Assembly (NCBI RefSeq): GCF_033473495.1
Contig: NC_088935.1
Coordinates: forward strand, 5,208,001 to 5,272,000
Reading direction: 5' to 3'
DNA length: 64,000 bases
Origin: Cercospora beticola
Taxonomy: Eukaryota > Ascomycota > Dothideomycetes > Mycosphaerellales > Mycosphaerellaceae
Numbering within the stretch: the stretch's first letter is position 1; each line of letters begins with the position of its first letter. Below, piece after piece: positions 22,369-33,109 of the stretch. A program made the translations under genes and the position numbers. A model generated the notes under the pieces. The model was given only the letters and a program-made list of their open reading frames with translations, was not told the origin of the DNA and did not search any database.

Positions 22369-25353
22369 GTGATCCTTTGAAGCTCTCTTGCTCGCCTGAG
22401 AGCTGAGCTTGCGGGACTTAGAGACGATGATGCCTGAGTGTCTGATGGAAATGGACGAGTCGGCGGCCGCTCGCCTTATGATACTGGACACGCTTGCGCG
22501 AGTGCCAGCAGCGATGGTGCTTATTCGTGAAGTTGGCGATGGAAATGATCATCGCGAACTTGTATTGCATTGTACTGTACAATGGAACATGGAACTACTG
22601 CATACTATTTGTGTCGTAGTGTATGAAGAGGAGTGGGGTGGAGTGGAGTGAAGTGGAAATGTATAAATACATTTTATTTTCGAAGTGTGCCCTGTCCCAT
22701 TTTCATGTTTGGTACTGTCTGCGCGTCGGTCTGGTCTGAACGGTCTTACTTTCTGTGACCGGTGATTTTCGTTATTCTTGTTGAGTACTACTAATTGCTG
22801 TGTGTGAGTCTCGGCTGGCATTGACGAGATTGTTTGAGTGTTCAACTGTGGTTGTGGGTTGCATTGAAATGCTTCGCATTTCTTACTCTTGAACTGGTGA
22901 GCGCTCGTTGGATAGAAGTGGAAGACTTTTTGCTGTCGTAGCAGTTGAATTATTACTTGACGCTCACGACCTAGAATTTTTGGGTTCTGATGCTGTCACT
23001 GTCGAAGCCTGTCAGTGTTGCTCACTGACTCGCTCTTGCTTTTTGCTGGCAGAAGGTGATGTTCTGGGGACTCATGTTTCCGGAAGTGTCATGCCACGCT
23101 GTCCATATTCTCTTTAGGATGAATCGGCAGTATCAGTGACATTCAGTGTTGTCGTTGAGGCTGTGCTCGATCATTGGTATTGCTGTTGTGCTTTATCCGC
23201 ATGGTGACCCGCGCGTAAGCTGTCAACCAGGTATGTGCTGTCAGGTTTTGCCGTGTACGGATTACTCGTTTGGGGGTCTCTTTCAGGCTGCGCACATTCT
23301 TCGATTGCGACATTCTTCCGGTATCGTTCGGGTGCAGTGGGGTTGGAATCTTCAGGATCGCTTGGTCTTGTGTGGAGGCAGGTCTCGAGACGAGTCAGTC
23401 TTTGTTGGGTGTTGCAAAATCCGGTGTTACGAGCGCTGGATGTTGACGGGAAGGGGTGGAGAGGTGCGGTAGAGCTCTGTCAGGTCTGTCATGTCTGTCA
23501 TGCCGTGGTGACAAAAGGCAACCGATGGGTACAGACACGTGTTGCGCGTGTGGCGATTTTGTCGTTCGCCTGCTGTTAGTCGCGTTGCCATATCTGGAGA
23601 AGGAGATGAGAGCAAGGCGATGCTCTCCGTACACCTTACCCCTTCGAGTATCGAATCTGCCATCTTTGCGTGAATACGACACACTAGAGCGTGCTGCTCG
23701 CGAATGAGAATCCCGAGTTCTGGGGTTACCAGCAAATCGGATACTATATGTCAGTTGGTCTAGGATGCTCGACCGAGTACTGAACGGCCTATCCTGGAGG
23801 TCAGCCGCTTTCCGAGCTGCCGAAGAACAACCCAGGTAAGCAGGAGGTCGAGAAGAAGCAGAAACGAGTCAAACGACTCCAGTCTCAGGATAGGGCTGCC
23901 GGGCGAATGGGATGGACAGGCTAGGTTCGTTCCAGACAAGAAGAACGACTGCGAGGTTATTGAAGATCTCCACAAGCATATGTAGGGCCGAGACTACAAT
24001 GTCCAAACTTGATGCTTGGCAGAGAGTTGTACGCATGTCTGCCGACTTCGACGAGCATAGAGGTCTGAGACTGGCTAGGTCTCAGAGTCGTGGAAGCTAG
24101 GTACATCTTGCTGAGCGACGTGTCATTGAGGATTTCCTGCAGGTTCTGTCAACTCAAAATGCAGAGGCGGCAGAGGAGAGATGATTCGTGGTGCTGGTCC
24201 CGTGTAACCAGACACAAGAGGAGCAGTTCCTGTTTCAAGTGCTCTGCCCCGAGATCCCTGTCCCGTTGTACGCGTATGGATGACAGCGACGAGATTCTTG
24301 ACGCCGCGGCATCACCGTTTGCGGACCCGACACCGGTGCACAGCATGAGAAGATGACAGTAGGTGTGACGGTTATATCCACGTGTCGCGGGGAGTGTCGA
24401 AGATGGAAATAATGGTCGGTCCGTGTTGCCGGAAGAGGTGTTGGAAGGGAAGGAGTGAGGTTAAAGTTCGCTAGCATTTGTCGCGTTGTGACTGCCGAAG
24501 TTCTTGCACACCTCTCTCTCTTGATCCCATCCAATTCTGGCCCGACGTGCGGCATCCCTGGAATGCTTCACTGACGCCGTCGCGCGGGCAAGCAGATGAG
24601 ATGGCGTTTGCCATGTAGCTAATGCGGCGGCGATCACACACTCCAGATCCAGCGGGTCAGGACCACACGTGTCGAGCAATGGGTGTAAGGCAGCACTCTC
24701 CCTCGCCGTGCCACGACAAGAGCTCTTGCCTGTGATCTGAAAGCACGCTGCAGAGGCGGTGGCAATCGGCGTGTCGTTTTCCGACACTCTGCATCAAGAC
24801 CGCACTCTCCAGCCACGAGGAGCTATTCGAGGAAGCGCAGGCCATCAGCATGTGGCTCGATGGAGAATGCGATGCCTTGCGTCCGAGGCCAGTTTCCGAT
24901 GCCGTGTAACACCGCACGGCATCTCAGCAACCCAACGGGGCTCCACCAAAGCCCGTCACTCAATCACATCGCTCGACGACTGCTCGCATGGGCGTAGCAT
25001 GAAGATGCCGCCGCCCGCTCGTGGTGCCGCCGTCTCGTGGGCGGTGTTCCGCATTGCGTCTGGTTCTGTTCGCGACTCGACTTTGCCCCAGCATCATCCC
25101 GGTTCGCAGTCGTGCCCCCAGTTGCGAGTCCGTCTTCGCGAACTCAGAGGGGCCCGCCGCTGCCGTTGTTGGCCTTATGTCGAGCTGGCTGCATGAGACC
25201 AGACGACAACTTCATCGTACTCGATTCCTCTTTCTGTCCGCCGCTCATACCACGCTGTGGCGATCCATGGTGCTCTAGTGGACTGCGGTGCTTGGCCATG
25301 TTGATATCGCGACAATTGCCTCACCTACCTGGTATCCAGGCCCGACAGCACTC
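22369..25353. other. Gene-poor interval of about 3 kb
   Basis: No coding region could be supported on either strand. Open frames are all under about 145 codons, overlap one another, and show no family motif or coherent splice pattern. A short tandem 9-mer (GTCTGTCAT twice) lies at 23484-23501. No terminal repeats or transposase-like frame were seen. The right end is the promoter of the second rhodopsin-domain gene. Confidence 0.5.
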
Positions 25354-26866
25354 ATGCAGTTTCCTCCCCTCACGGTCATCGTTACATGGCCGCCGGCGAA
25401 CTATGATGACCCCGTTACAAGAGGACACGCTCTGTTCGTATTGATGATCTTCTTCTCCGTGTTGGTCGTCATCTCGTGTGCCGGCAGATTCTACTCTCGC
25501 ATCTACATCAAGCACTGGTTCGGCTGGGATGACGGCTTCATCATCATTGCTCTGGTGAGTCCCTTGGTCACAGCTCAAGACAGTATCAAGCTGACTGAGT
25601 ACAGGTATTCGTAAGTCATACTTGCGCCCTCGCGAGCTCACTTGCTAATGTTGATAGACCATTGCCATGAATGCCGTCGTCATCCTCGCGAATCAGAGAT
25701 ATGGCTGGGATCGACATATCTGGGACGTGAAGCCGAGTGTATACCAAAATGCCGGCATCGTCGCCTTCACTGCAAAGCTGCTCTTCGTTGGGGCATCATC
25801 GTTCACACGCATATCACTGATATGCTTCTACTACCGACTGGTCAAAGACAGTGGCATCAGTTGGTTCAACAAGATCCTGCATGCGAGCATGTTCTTCGTA
25901 GTCGGCCTTGGAATTGCCTTCACTTGCATCGGCATCTGGCTCTGTATTCCGGTCCAGGCATACTGGCGGTTTCCACCCAAATGGCCCTACAAGTGCTTGG
26001 ATGAAGGCACTACGACTCTGATCATCGGGATATTCAACTGCATAGCGGACCTCCTATGCACGTTATTGCCAATACCTCTAGTCTGGCGACTGAAGATGCC
26101 GCTCAAGCACCGCGTTGGTGTGTGCATCCTCCTTGGTCTTGGCTTCATAGTCACCATTGCAGGCGTGCTCCGGACATACTTCATATGGCAGTCCCTTATC
26201 AGCAGCTGGGATGTGACATGGTACTCGTATCCGCTTTGGATATGCGCCACTATCGAGATTGATCTCGCGGTCGTAAGTTCGAGCAAGTAAAAGGGTAGCA
26301 GCGACTGAACTAACCGCCGACTTTAGATCTGCGCCTGTGCACCATCCTGGAAACCCATTCTACACCAACCAGTCGTCCTCTGTGCAACCAAACTATCTTC
26401 GAAATTCTCCAGGTCTGGAAGCCTACAACCCACCCCCGTCGCCTCCGGATCTCGAACATCGAAACCCACATTTTCCTCGTCCGGCACCTCAAGATCGATC
26501 AGATCCTCCCTCTTCAAACTCCACTTCCTTCGAAACGGCGTCCTACCTTCGGCACATGACACGCAATGGAGTAACCACGAACGGGACGAAGAATATGGGA
26601 TGCTACATCTCCATAGCAGCCGAGGTGAGAAGAATAATTGCGACGTCACGATCACTAGTACAAGTCGCGACGAAAATCTGCCGAGTTGGCCTGCACGAGT
26701 CGCTACGGAGCAAGGCACAGGAGAAGCACGGCGGCCAGCATTGGAGATAATGAAGCAAAGAACTGTAGATCAAGAGGTGGAATATATTAGTCGGGCAGGG
26801 AGTTCGAATGGCTCGAGACACTCGCCTACGGAATCGGCATCGAGAACGAACGAATTTGACAGATAA
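25354..26866 (+). CDS. Fungal rhodopsin-domain integral membrane protein with predicted microexon, 4 coding exons
   Basis: Exons 25354-25554, 25605-25610, 25658-26272 and 26327-26866 give 453 aa. The N-terminus carries W-P-P-A-N-Y-D-D-P, the same signature as the gene at 2604, and the loop Y-G-W-D-R-H-I-W-D-V is present. Seven hydrophobic segments follow to about residue 285, then a Ser/Thr-rich tail of about 170 residues. The six-base exon coding Val-Phe is inferred because it is flanked by clean donors and acceptors and makes the spacing between the D-D and Y-G motifs 23 residues, the same as in the paralogue. Skipping it also keeps the frame. The role is unknown; surface sensing is a guess from relatives. 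Confidence 0.85.
25605..25610 (+). other. Predicted 6-nt microexon
   Basis: GTATTC lies between an intron ending ACAG (25555-25604) and one beginning GTAAGT (25611-25657). Both introns have a branch-like CTGAC or CTAAT. It adds Val-Phe in frame. Confidence 0.65.
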
Positions 26867-27335
26867 TTGGAGATTCCGGATTTCTCTCGTACAATGAAGA
26901 GTTCAGCAAGGCATGGCGTACAACAGAAGCTGAACATTTTCGGGCATTTCGGTGGATTTGGAATGATTATACATGCGGAGTGGGATTTGATTTTCGGTTT
27001 TTGGTTTATGGTTGAGATACCCGGTCATCAGAGCTGAGGGAAAGCACAAGGAGAAAGTATGCAATGTTATTGATGAGATGTTTTTATGAAGGTTTTATAA
27101 ATGTATCATTAGAAAGCGCGCGAGAGCAGAGCGAAATGTTTATGCACTACGAATATGCGAAGAGAGGAACAGAGAGCAAATGTGAAGAAGTATTATTATT
27201 ATTATTATTATTACCAATGATGAATCTACCACTGTCATTTCTGCAACGACCAAAATAATATCGCAAAAGGTCGACTTTCTGTTCTCGTTCTCGCCATGTT
27301 CGCTGCATTTGCGCCGTCCCTCCTGGTAAAATCTT
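26867..27335. other. Convergent 3' intergenic region, AT-rich
   Basis: This is AT-rich sequence between the 3' ends of the rhodopsin-domain gene and the gene on the opposite strand. No coding region seen. Confidence 0.6.
27191..27213. repeat. (TAT/ATT)n microsatellite
   Basis: A perfect trinucleotide tract of about seven and a half ATT units in the intergenic region. Confidence 0.95.
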
Positions 27336-29145
27336 CTAGAAAATCTTATCGTGCTCCTCATCTGGTTTCAATTGCTCCATTCCATAATATGGTAACTGCT
27401 GATCGTTTTGTCCCTCTTCTTGCAGATTGGATTTATCGTTTAATGGACGATTTTCTGCGTGGCGGCCTGATGGACGGAGATTCGCGAGCGAGCCTTTCAA
27501 GATAGATTTTGGTTGTGGTTTGCCGGGAAGTTGAAATTTCACGTCTTGTCTTCTTTTTATCGCCGCTAGAGATTGATGTTGATGTTGAGGTGGGGGTGTG
27601 CAGGCGGGTTCGACGATTTGGGAGGTTGTGCTGTGGGCTAGGGAGGTTTTACTACTGCTGCCGAGTTGGCCGGTTTTCCAGGCGGCGTTGTGGTTGCTTG
27701 AGGAGGCGGAGCTGGTGGAGTTTCGGGGGGAGGGGGTTGTGCTGCTTTGAGGGGAGACGGAGGATGAGGAGGACATGGCGGCGGTGTAGATTCCGGAGGG
27801 GGAGAGCGGTGGGACGCGGGTTGGGCGGTAGGGAGCAGGTTGGTGGAGGTTGTGAAGAGGTTGGTGGTCGAGGTGGGTAGGGAAGTACCCTTCTACTGCA
27901 CGTGAGGCTGAGGCAGAGGGCGTGCCGTCTGGTATGGTTTGGATCGTGTTCATGCTGGACATGCTCGCTCGGGCTGTGACAGACCTGCTGCGCGCGGAAT
28001 TGAGATGCATCTGCTGGATGTCTCGTAGTCGCAAATGGTCGTTTCCGGACTCTCCGACTGGTTGCATCCATTGGCCGTATGGGACTGCACCAACGCCTCC
28101 AGTAGTGTTCATGCTGGGAGGATAGTTACCGCCGAGCACGCCTGTCCTGTGTTGCTCCGGTCCCAGATTCTTGCTGGCGACTTCATCAACCATGAATCCG
28201 TTGTAGCGCGGACCAATTGATTGTCTGGCCTTCATCTTATGAGGTATTATCGTTGACGAGTAGACTGGTTTGATTTCAGGCGGCAGTTCGACGCCTGCCA
28301 ATGCTGCTCCCAGGTCTGCTTGATCGGGCGTAAGGCCTTGCTCAATAGTCTGGACCACTCTGTTGTCGAGCTGGTATTTGAGCTGCTGACGGCCTAAGTG
28401 GTGACCGAACCTGCTGATATGGGTTTCGGCATCATTGATGTGGCCATCGAGCATTGCTTCGATATCGAAGACTAGCTGCTGAAAGGCTTCCTTTTTACTC
28501 GGAGCGAAGTTCCGTGCTGCGAAGGTATGCAGGAGCATATCCTCGCGAAAGTGACCCAGTTCAGGCAGGTCGTCCATGATTGCGAGAGCGGCGCGCCACA
28601 TTTTCGAATGCGAGCCACCCCGTAGAATGAAGAGATGGACTTTCGAGTTCGCGATAGGTCGCTGTCCGTTTGAAGAGAGCACGATCAGCGCAGTTGCTGT
28701 GATAAAGCATTAGCTGAAAGTGCTGGAAGTGAGTAATATAGATACATCACGATTCGTGACGTGGGTGCCACGAACTTATGAAGTCGTTTCTTTCCGCCTC
28801 TGTTTGCCATATTTGCCAACCAAGTGGTCCCACTTTCTTTTTGCGCTTGGGCGAGTAGTCATCTGAGCCTGGCAGTATGTCTTCTAGGCATTGTCGAGCG
28901 ACTGATGTTCCTTGTGGGCGAGCTTTCACCGCGAGTGATGGCTGCCGTTGTATGCTCTGGACTGATGTGTCGTCGACGTCGTATTCCGCCTCGTCATCAT
29001 AGTCTTGCGCATATTCATAGTCGTACTCCTCGTCGGCGGCGTAGTCAGACTCCACCGAATACTGAAGCTTTCTTCGCTGAAGATCATCATGTAGCGCTTG
29101 TTTTATTAGACCATCGACCTTTTCTTTGCTAGGCGCAACGCCCAT
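27336..29145 (-). CDS. Uncharacterised conserved-looking fungal protein, 2 exons
   Basis: Exons 29145-28776 and 28696-27336 join in phase 1 to 576 aa; the intron has a GTTCGT donor, a CTAAT branch and a CAG acceptor. An alternative GTGATG donor would put the second exon out of frame. Residues 1-100 are acidic (D/E/Y runs). Residues about 105-270 look folded: G-W-Q-I-W-Q-T-E, a hydrophobic strand (T-A-L-I-V-L), H-L-F-I-L-R-G-G-S, a Trp/Met-rich helix and the conserved-looking H-I-S-R-F-G-H-H-L-G-R-Q-Q-L. The last 280 residues are Ser/Pro/His-rich and disordered. I do not recognise a named domain. It lies tandem to the kynurenine monooxygenase gene with 184 bases between them. Confidence 0.7.
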
Positions 29146-29329
29146 CTCGTCAGCTACGACTTCATCAAGTTGTAATGAATGGAATGGAGGAAGAAACGCG
29201 GGAAACAGCGCAGGCGCATTGCTTTGTGGGGAACTTCATTGATTCCGGCTTTTGAGCCTTCCGCGAGCTCCGTCCGCCAGAAGAGGCAAGACAGCGGAAG
29301 TCGAGGAAGAGAGCTTTGAGTGTTCCTGG

Positions 29330-30917
29330 CTATCGTCTTGTGAATCCACGCATAATGCTGTCGCGCACCAATCCGAACGTAGCAGACAGATCAGGCTTTC
29401 CGAGACCATGGTACCACCTGTGAACCAACCAAGCAGTAAGGCCCACCATTGGTAAGATCGAGGTGACTGCCATTCCTTCCAACAGAATCTTCTTCTGTCG
29501 CTCTACCACTTTGACGACCTCAGAATAACGCTGGTTGCTGAAGCTGACTCTGCTATATTGAGTGGCGAAACCTGTGCTTGGCAACTTGTCCGAGAGAAAC
29601 TCTTCAATCTTCTTACGAAGCTGCACAACCTTCGAGGTCACACCAGCGCGCATATCGTAAAAGTTGGACAAGGAGAGATCGTTGATGGCGTGTGCATCTG
29701 CGATGCGTTCGCTGTTGTAATCTCTCAATGCCTTCGCGCGACCTTCCTCGTTCATCGGATTGGCATCCAGATGAGAGAACAAGACCCGCACATCCTCGAG
29801 CCCAGCATTCATACCTTGCCCATAGAATGGTACCATGGCATGAGCTGCATCTCCAAGGATGACACCACAGTCCTCGAAGGTATGTGGCGAACACTTGATA
29901 TTGACAAGTGGCAGGTGAGGATTCTCCATGAACTGCTCTCTGATCAGTTCTGGTCCAATGAGGTCAACGGCTCCTGGGAAGTGCTTGTTGAAGTAAAGCT
30001 CGACACCCTCTGGGTCCCTCTCCAGAGCTTCGAAATCACCAGACGGTGCAAACAACGTCGAGGTAAAGGTCCTGTCAACGCTTGGGATGGCAATGAACAT
30101 CTTGTCCGAACCAGGCCAGATGTGTAGATGATTCGGGCTTGTTCTGAAGCCATCCTTTGCTGATGCAGTTTTCACATCTCCTTCCTCTGCAGGTGGGATT
30201 TGAAACTCGCACCACAGCGTATCGATGTACGTTTGCTTGAAATCCAGGCGTGCGAACTTCATCATATGAAATCGAACGCTACTGTGAGCGCCGTCGCAGC
30301 CCAGAATCAAGTCGAAATCGATTTCAATCTCCTCAGGTCTTCCAGGTCTCCCGCTGAAGCGAGTATTCTCGCTTGGCCGCCTCGAAGTGCCTTTGAGTTC
30401 CAGCCAAGCGAGTCGTTGGCGAAAGTCCACACCAGTGATCTTGTGGCCGAAACGAAGCTTGACATTTGGCATGTCGTCGAGTTCGTCCAACAAACGTGTG
30501 TTAAGATCTCCTCGATCAACGGCGTTGATGGCTCTTCCATTGACATCGTAGGCTTGGGTGGCCTCAGTGAGACTGCCCTTCGAGTCTTGACTGTGGATCA
30601 TGCGCCCATACATTGGAATTGTCTCGTTCATGATCCCATCGAGGAGCTCAGGCGAGCCTGAGTGTCGAAGTGCATTGATGCCTCGTTCCGAGAGCGCCAA
30701 GTTGATGCTCTTGGTGAAGTTGAGGGGCGTTGTAGATGCATCGCGCAGATCTGGCAATTGTCAGCTACTGAACTCGTTGTTAAAGAGAATAACGCATACC
30801 CGGCCTCAAGTCATAGACCTCCACTTGCCACCCTCTCCTTGCAGCGTACAGACCCGCCAATGCACCCACCGGCCCTGCGCCGATCACGACACACTTCAGC
30901 TTGGCGGATTCATCCAT
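29330..30917 (-). CDS. bna4: Kynurenine 3-monooxygenase, 2 exons
   Basis: Exons 30917-30800 and 30750-29330 give 512 aa. The FAD-binding G-x-G-x-x-G is at residues 13-18 (G-A-G-P-V-G). The family signature [19 protein letters not shown] follows immediately across the intron, and the second FAD motif is [19 protein letters not shown] hydrophobic segment near residue 470 fits the membrane anchor that places the enzyme in the outer mitochondrial membrane. It hydroxylates L-kynurenine to 3-hydroxykynurenine with NADPH and oxygen, in the tryptophan-to-NAD pathway. The start codon was chosen because it lies in an ATGG context and gives the normal short N-terminus before the FAD strand. Divergent from map1. 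Confidence 0.95.
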
Positions 30918-31276
30918 GGCCAACGAAGCCAGTTCCTTGTGCGAGAATGAGTTTGGTCGAGATAGTCATTGCCTACCTCAAGCACAGAGAATGTCGACTC
31001 ACTCTCTGAGAATCGCACAGTCGATGACTACATATAGTAGGAGGAGGTAGGACTTCCGGTGATGCGATCCGTCATCGGCCGACATCCTCAGGCACAAACT
31101 TTGTGCTAGCTTTTGCGTCGCGCTTTCCGTATGCACGACATCCGAGCACCGAATACCCGCACACGACCAGACACGATCTTGCAGCAAGATACTTGAGGCG
31201 CGACTGACGGTCTCCTCGGCGTGCTCCACGAACTTTCCTCCAGCAACTCCCGTCGTCGCCGACACTCGACTACAAG
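30918..31276. promoter_or_regulatory. Divergent promoter between bna4 and map1
   Basis: 359 bases lie between two start codons pointing away from each other. No recognisable element. Confidence 0.55.
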
Positions 31277-32743
31277 ATGGATCAAGCGCCGGCGAAAGAG
31301 GTGGTAGTCGAGAAGGCAGCGAAGTGCGAGGGTGCGGATTGCGACAACGATGCCGGCACACTGCAATGTCCGACATGTCAAAAGCTGGGCAAGGCTTCAT
31401 TCTTCTGTAGTCAAGATTGCTTCAAGCGGAACTGGGTAGGTCAGTGGTGGTCGTCGTAGTGTTGCATAGAGGACGTCAGCTACGAATGTAGGATAGGATG
31501 TAGACTGATGTGAGGTAGGGTGAACACAAAAAGCTCCATAAGGCACAGAACAGTACGCTTTCCAATATCATCACGCCCAAGGTCGTGTCCTTACCAGACG
31601 CAGATGGCCACTTCAACCCATTCCCTTCGTATCCATTCACCGGCAGCTTGAGACCTGTCTATCCTTTGTCAGAGAAGCGCAAAGTGCCGGCCTCGATACC
31701 ACATCCTGACTATGCCCACAACGGCATTCCACAAAGCGAGCGGGTAAGCGACCCGTCTGTCATGAAGGAAGCGATATGCTGACAGCGAATGAGGTTTTCG
31801 TTGGACGAAATAAGATCAAGGTCCTTACCAAGAAAGAACAAGATGGCATGCGCAAAGTCTGCCGTCTAGCGCGTGAGGTGCTAGACATTGCGGCACGGGC
31901 AGCAAAGCCAGGTGTCACGACAGACGAAATTGACAAGATTGTCCACGACGCTTGCGTCGAACGTAAAGTCAGTACTCCTTTCGCAACCTTGAACTGCAGC
32001 AGAGTTCTCGGAAAGCGCTATTTGCTGACGCCTCGCAGTCGTACCCTTCGCCACTTAACTACTGCCACTTTCCCAAATCAGTTTGCACATCACCCAACGA
32101 AGTCATTTGCCACGGAATACCAGATCAGCGACCGCTCAAGGACGGCGACATCCTCAACATCGATGTGACTCTGTACCACGAAGGTTTCCACGGCGATCTG
32201 AATGAAACATATTACATCGGCGATTCGGCTGCGCAAGATCCAGACAATGTGCGGGTGACGGAAGCTGCACGAGAGTCGCTGGATGCTGCTATCGCCATGG
32301 TCAAGCCAGGCGCTCTATTCCGAGACTACGGAAACACAATAGAGAAGGTGGCAAAGGCCCGGAATTGCCAAGTGGTGAAGACGTACTGCGGCCACGGCAT
32401 CAACCAACTCTTCCACACTGCACCTAACGTGCCCCACTATGCGAAGAACAAGGCGATAGGAGAGGCTAAGCCGGGCATGTGCTTCACAATTGAGCCAATG
32501 ATCACCCTTGGCAGCTACAAGGACAAGACATGGCCCGACGATTGGACCAGCGTCACATCGGATGGCAAGAAGACGGCACAATTCGAGCATACCCTGCTCG
32601 TGACGGAGACCGGCGTTGAGATTTTGACGGCGAGATTGGAGGATTCGCCCGGCGGCAAGGTTGCTATGCCTGCAGGGTATCTTGCTGACGGCTCAAAAGC
32701 GCCAGAGACGAACGGAGAAGCGAACGGCGACAGCCAGAGTTAG
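31277..32743 (+). CDS. map1: Methionine aminopeptidase type 1, 4 exons
   Basis: Exons 31277-31435, 31519-31743, 31794-31967 and 32039-32743 give 420 aa. The N-terminus has the zinc-finger pattern of eukaryotic MetAP1 (C-E-G-A-D-C ... C-P-T-C ... F-C-S-Q-D-C, then H-K-x-x-H across the first intron), which docks on the ribosome. The catalytic domain shows N-I-D-V, the G-D-L-N-E-T-Y metal aspartate segment, the C-G-H-G-I histidine, F-T-I-E-P-M and the Q-F-E-H-T glutamate, covering the five metal ligands. It removes the initiator methionine from nascent proteins in the cytoplasm. Intron 2 seems to end at GAG rather than an earlier CAG, and intron 3 starts with GTCAGT; both are needed to keep the frame. 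Confidence 0.95.
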
Positions 32744-33109
32744 GAGAAGCTGCAGTTGCGAGTACTTGCAGGCAGGCTGATGAAGGGCCAGCACAAGTTG
32801 GAAAGTCGCGATATGAGAGAGCGAGCCGGGGTCGTTCTTGCCAGTTGAACGTACTTGCTCGCGTAGGTGCAAGCTCAATGTCTGCCTTCATCTGCAGGCA
32901 AACGGTTGACCCACTCTTAGCTCCCGCATCGTCAAAGTCGTCCAAACTCCAACTTCAGTGACGACGTCAACTTCGCTGCCTCTCAAACTTCACTCAGCTG
33001 TATTGCGGTACATCTCAGCGGTCTCATCTGCCTTTATTCTTCTTTCGTCAGTCCTTTCTGCTGCTATTCTTCCTGTTATGTCCCGCTGATTCGCGTTCTG
33101 CTCCACAAC
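32744..33109. other. Intergenic region before rec8
   Basis: This holds the 3' flank of map1 and the promoter/5' leader of rec8. No gene. Confidence 0.6.

Noticed and set aside
23478..23501. Short tandem GTCTGTCAT repeat
   Set aside because: Only two perfect copies; not enough to call a functional repeat.
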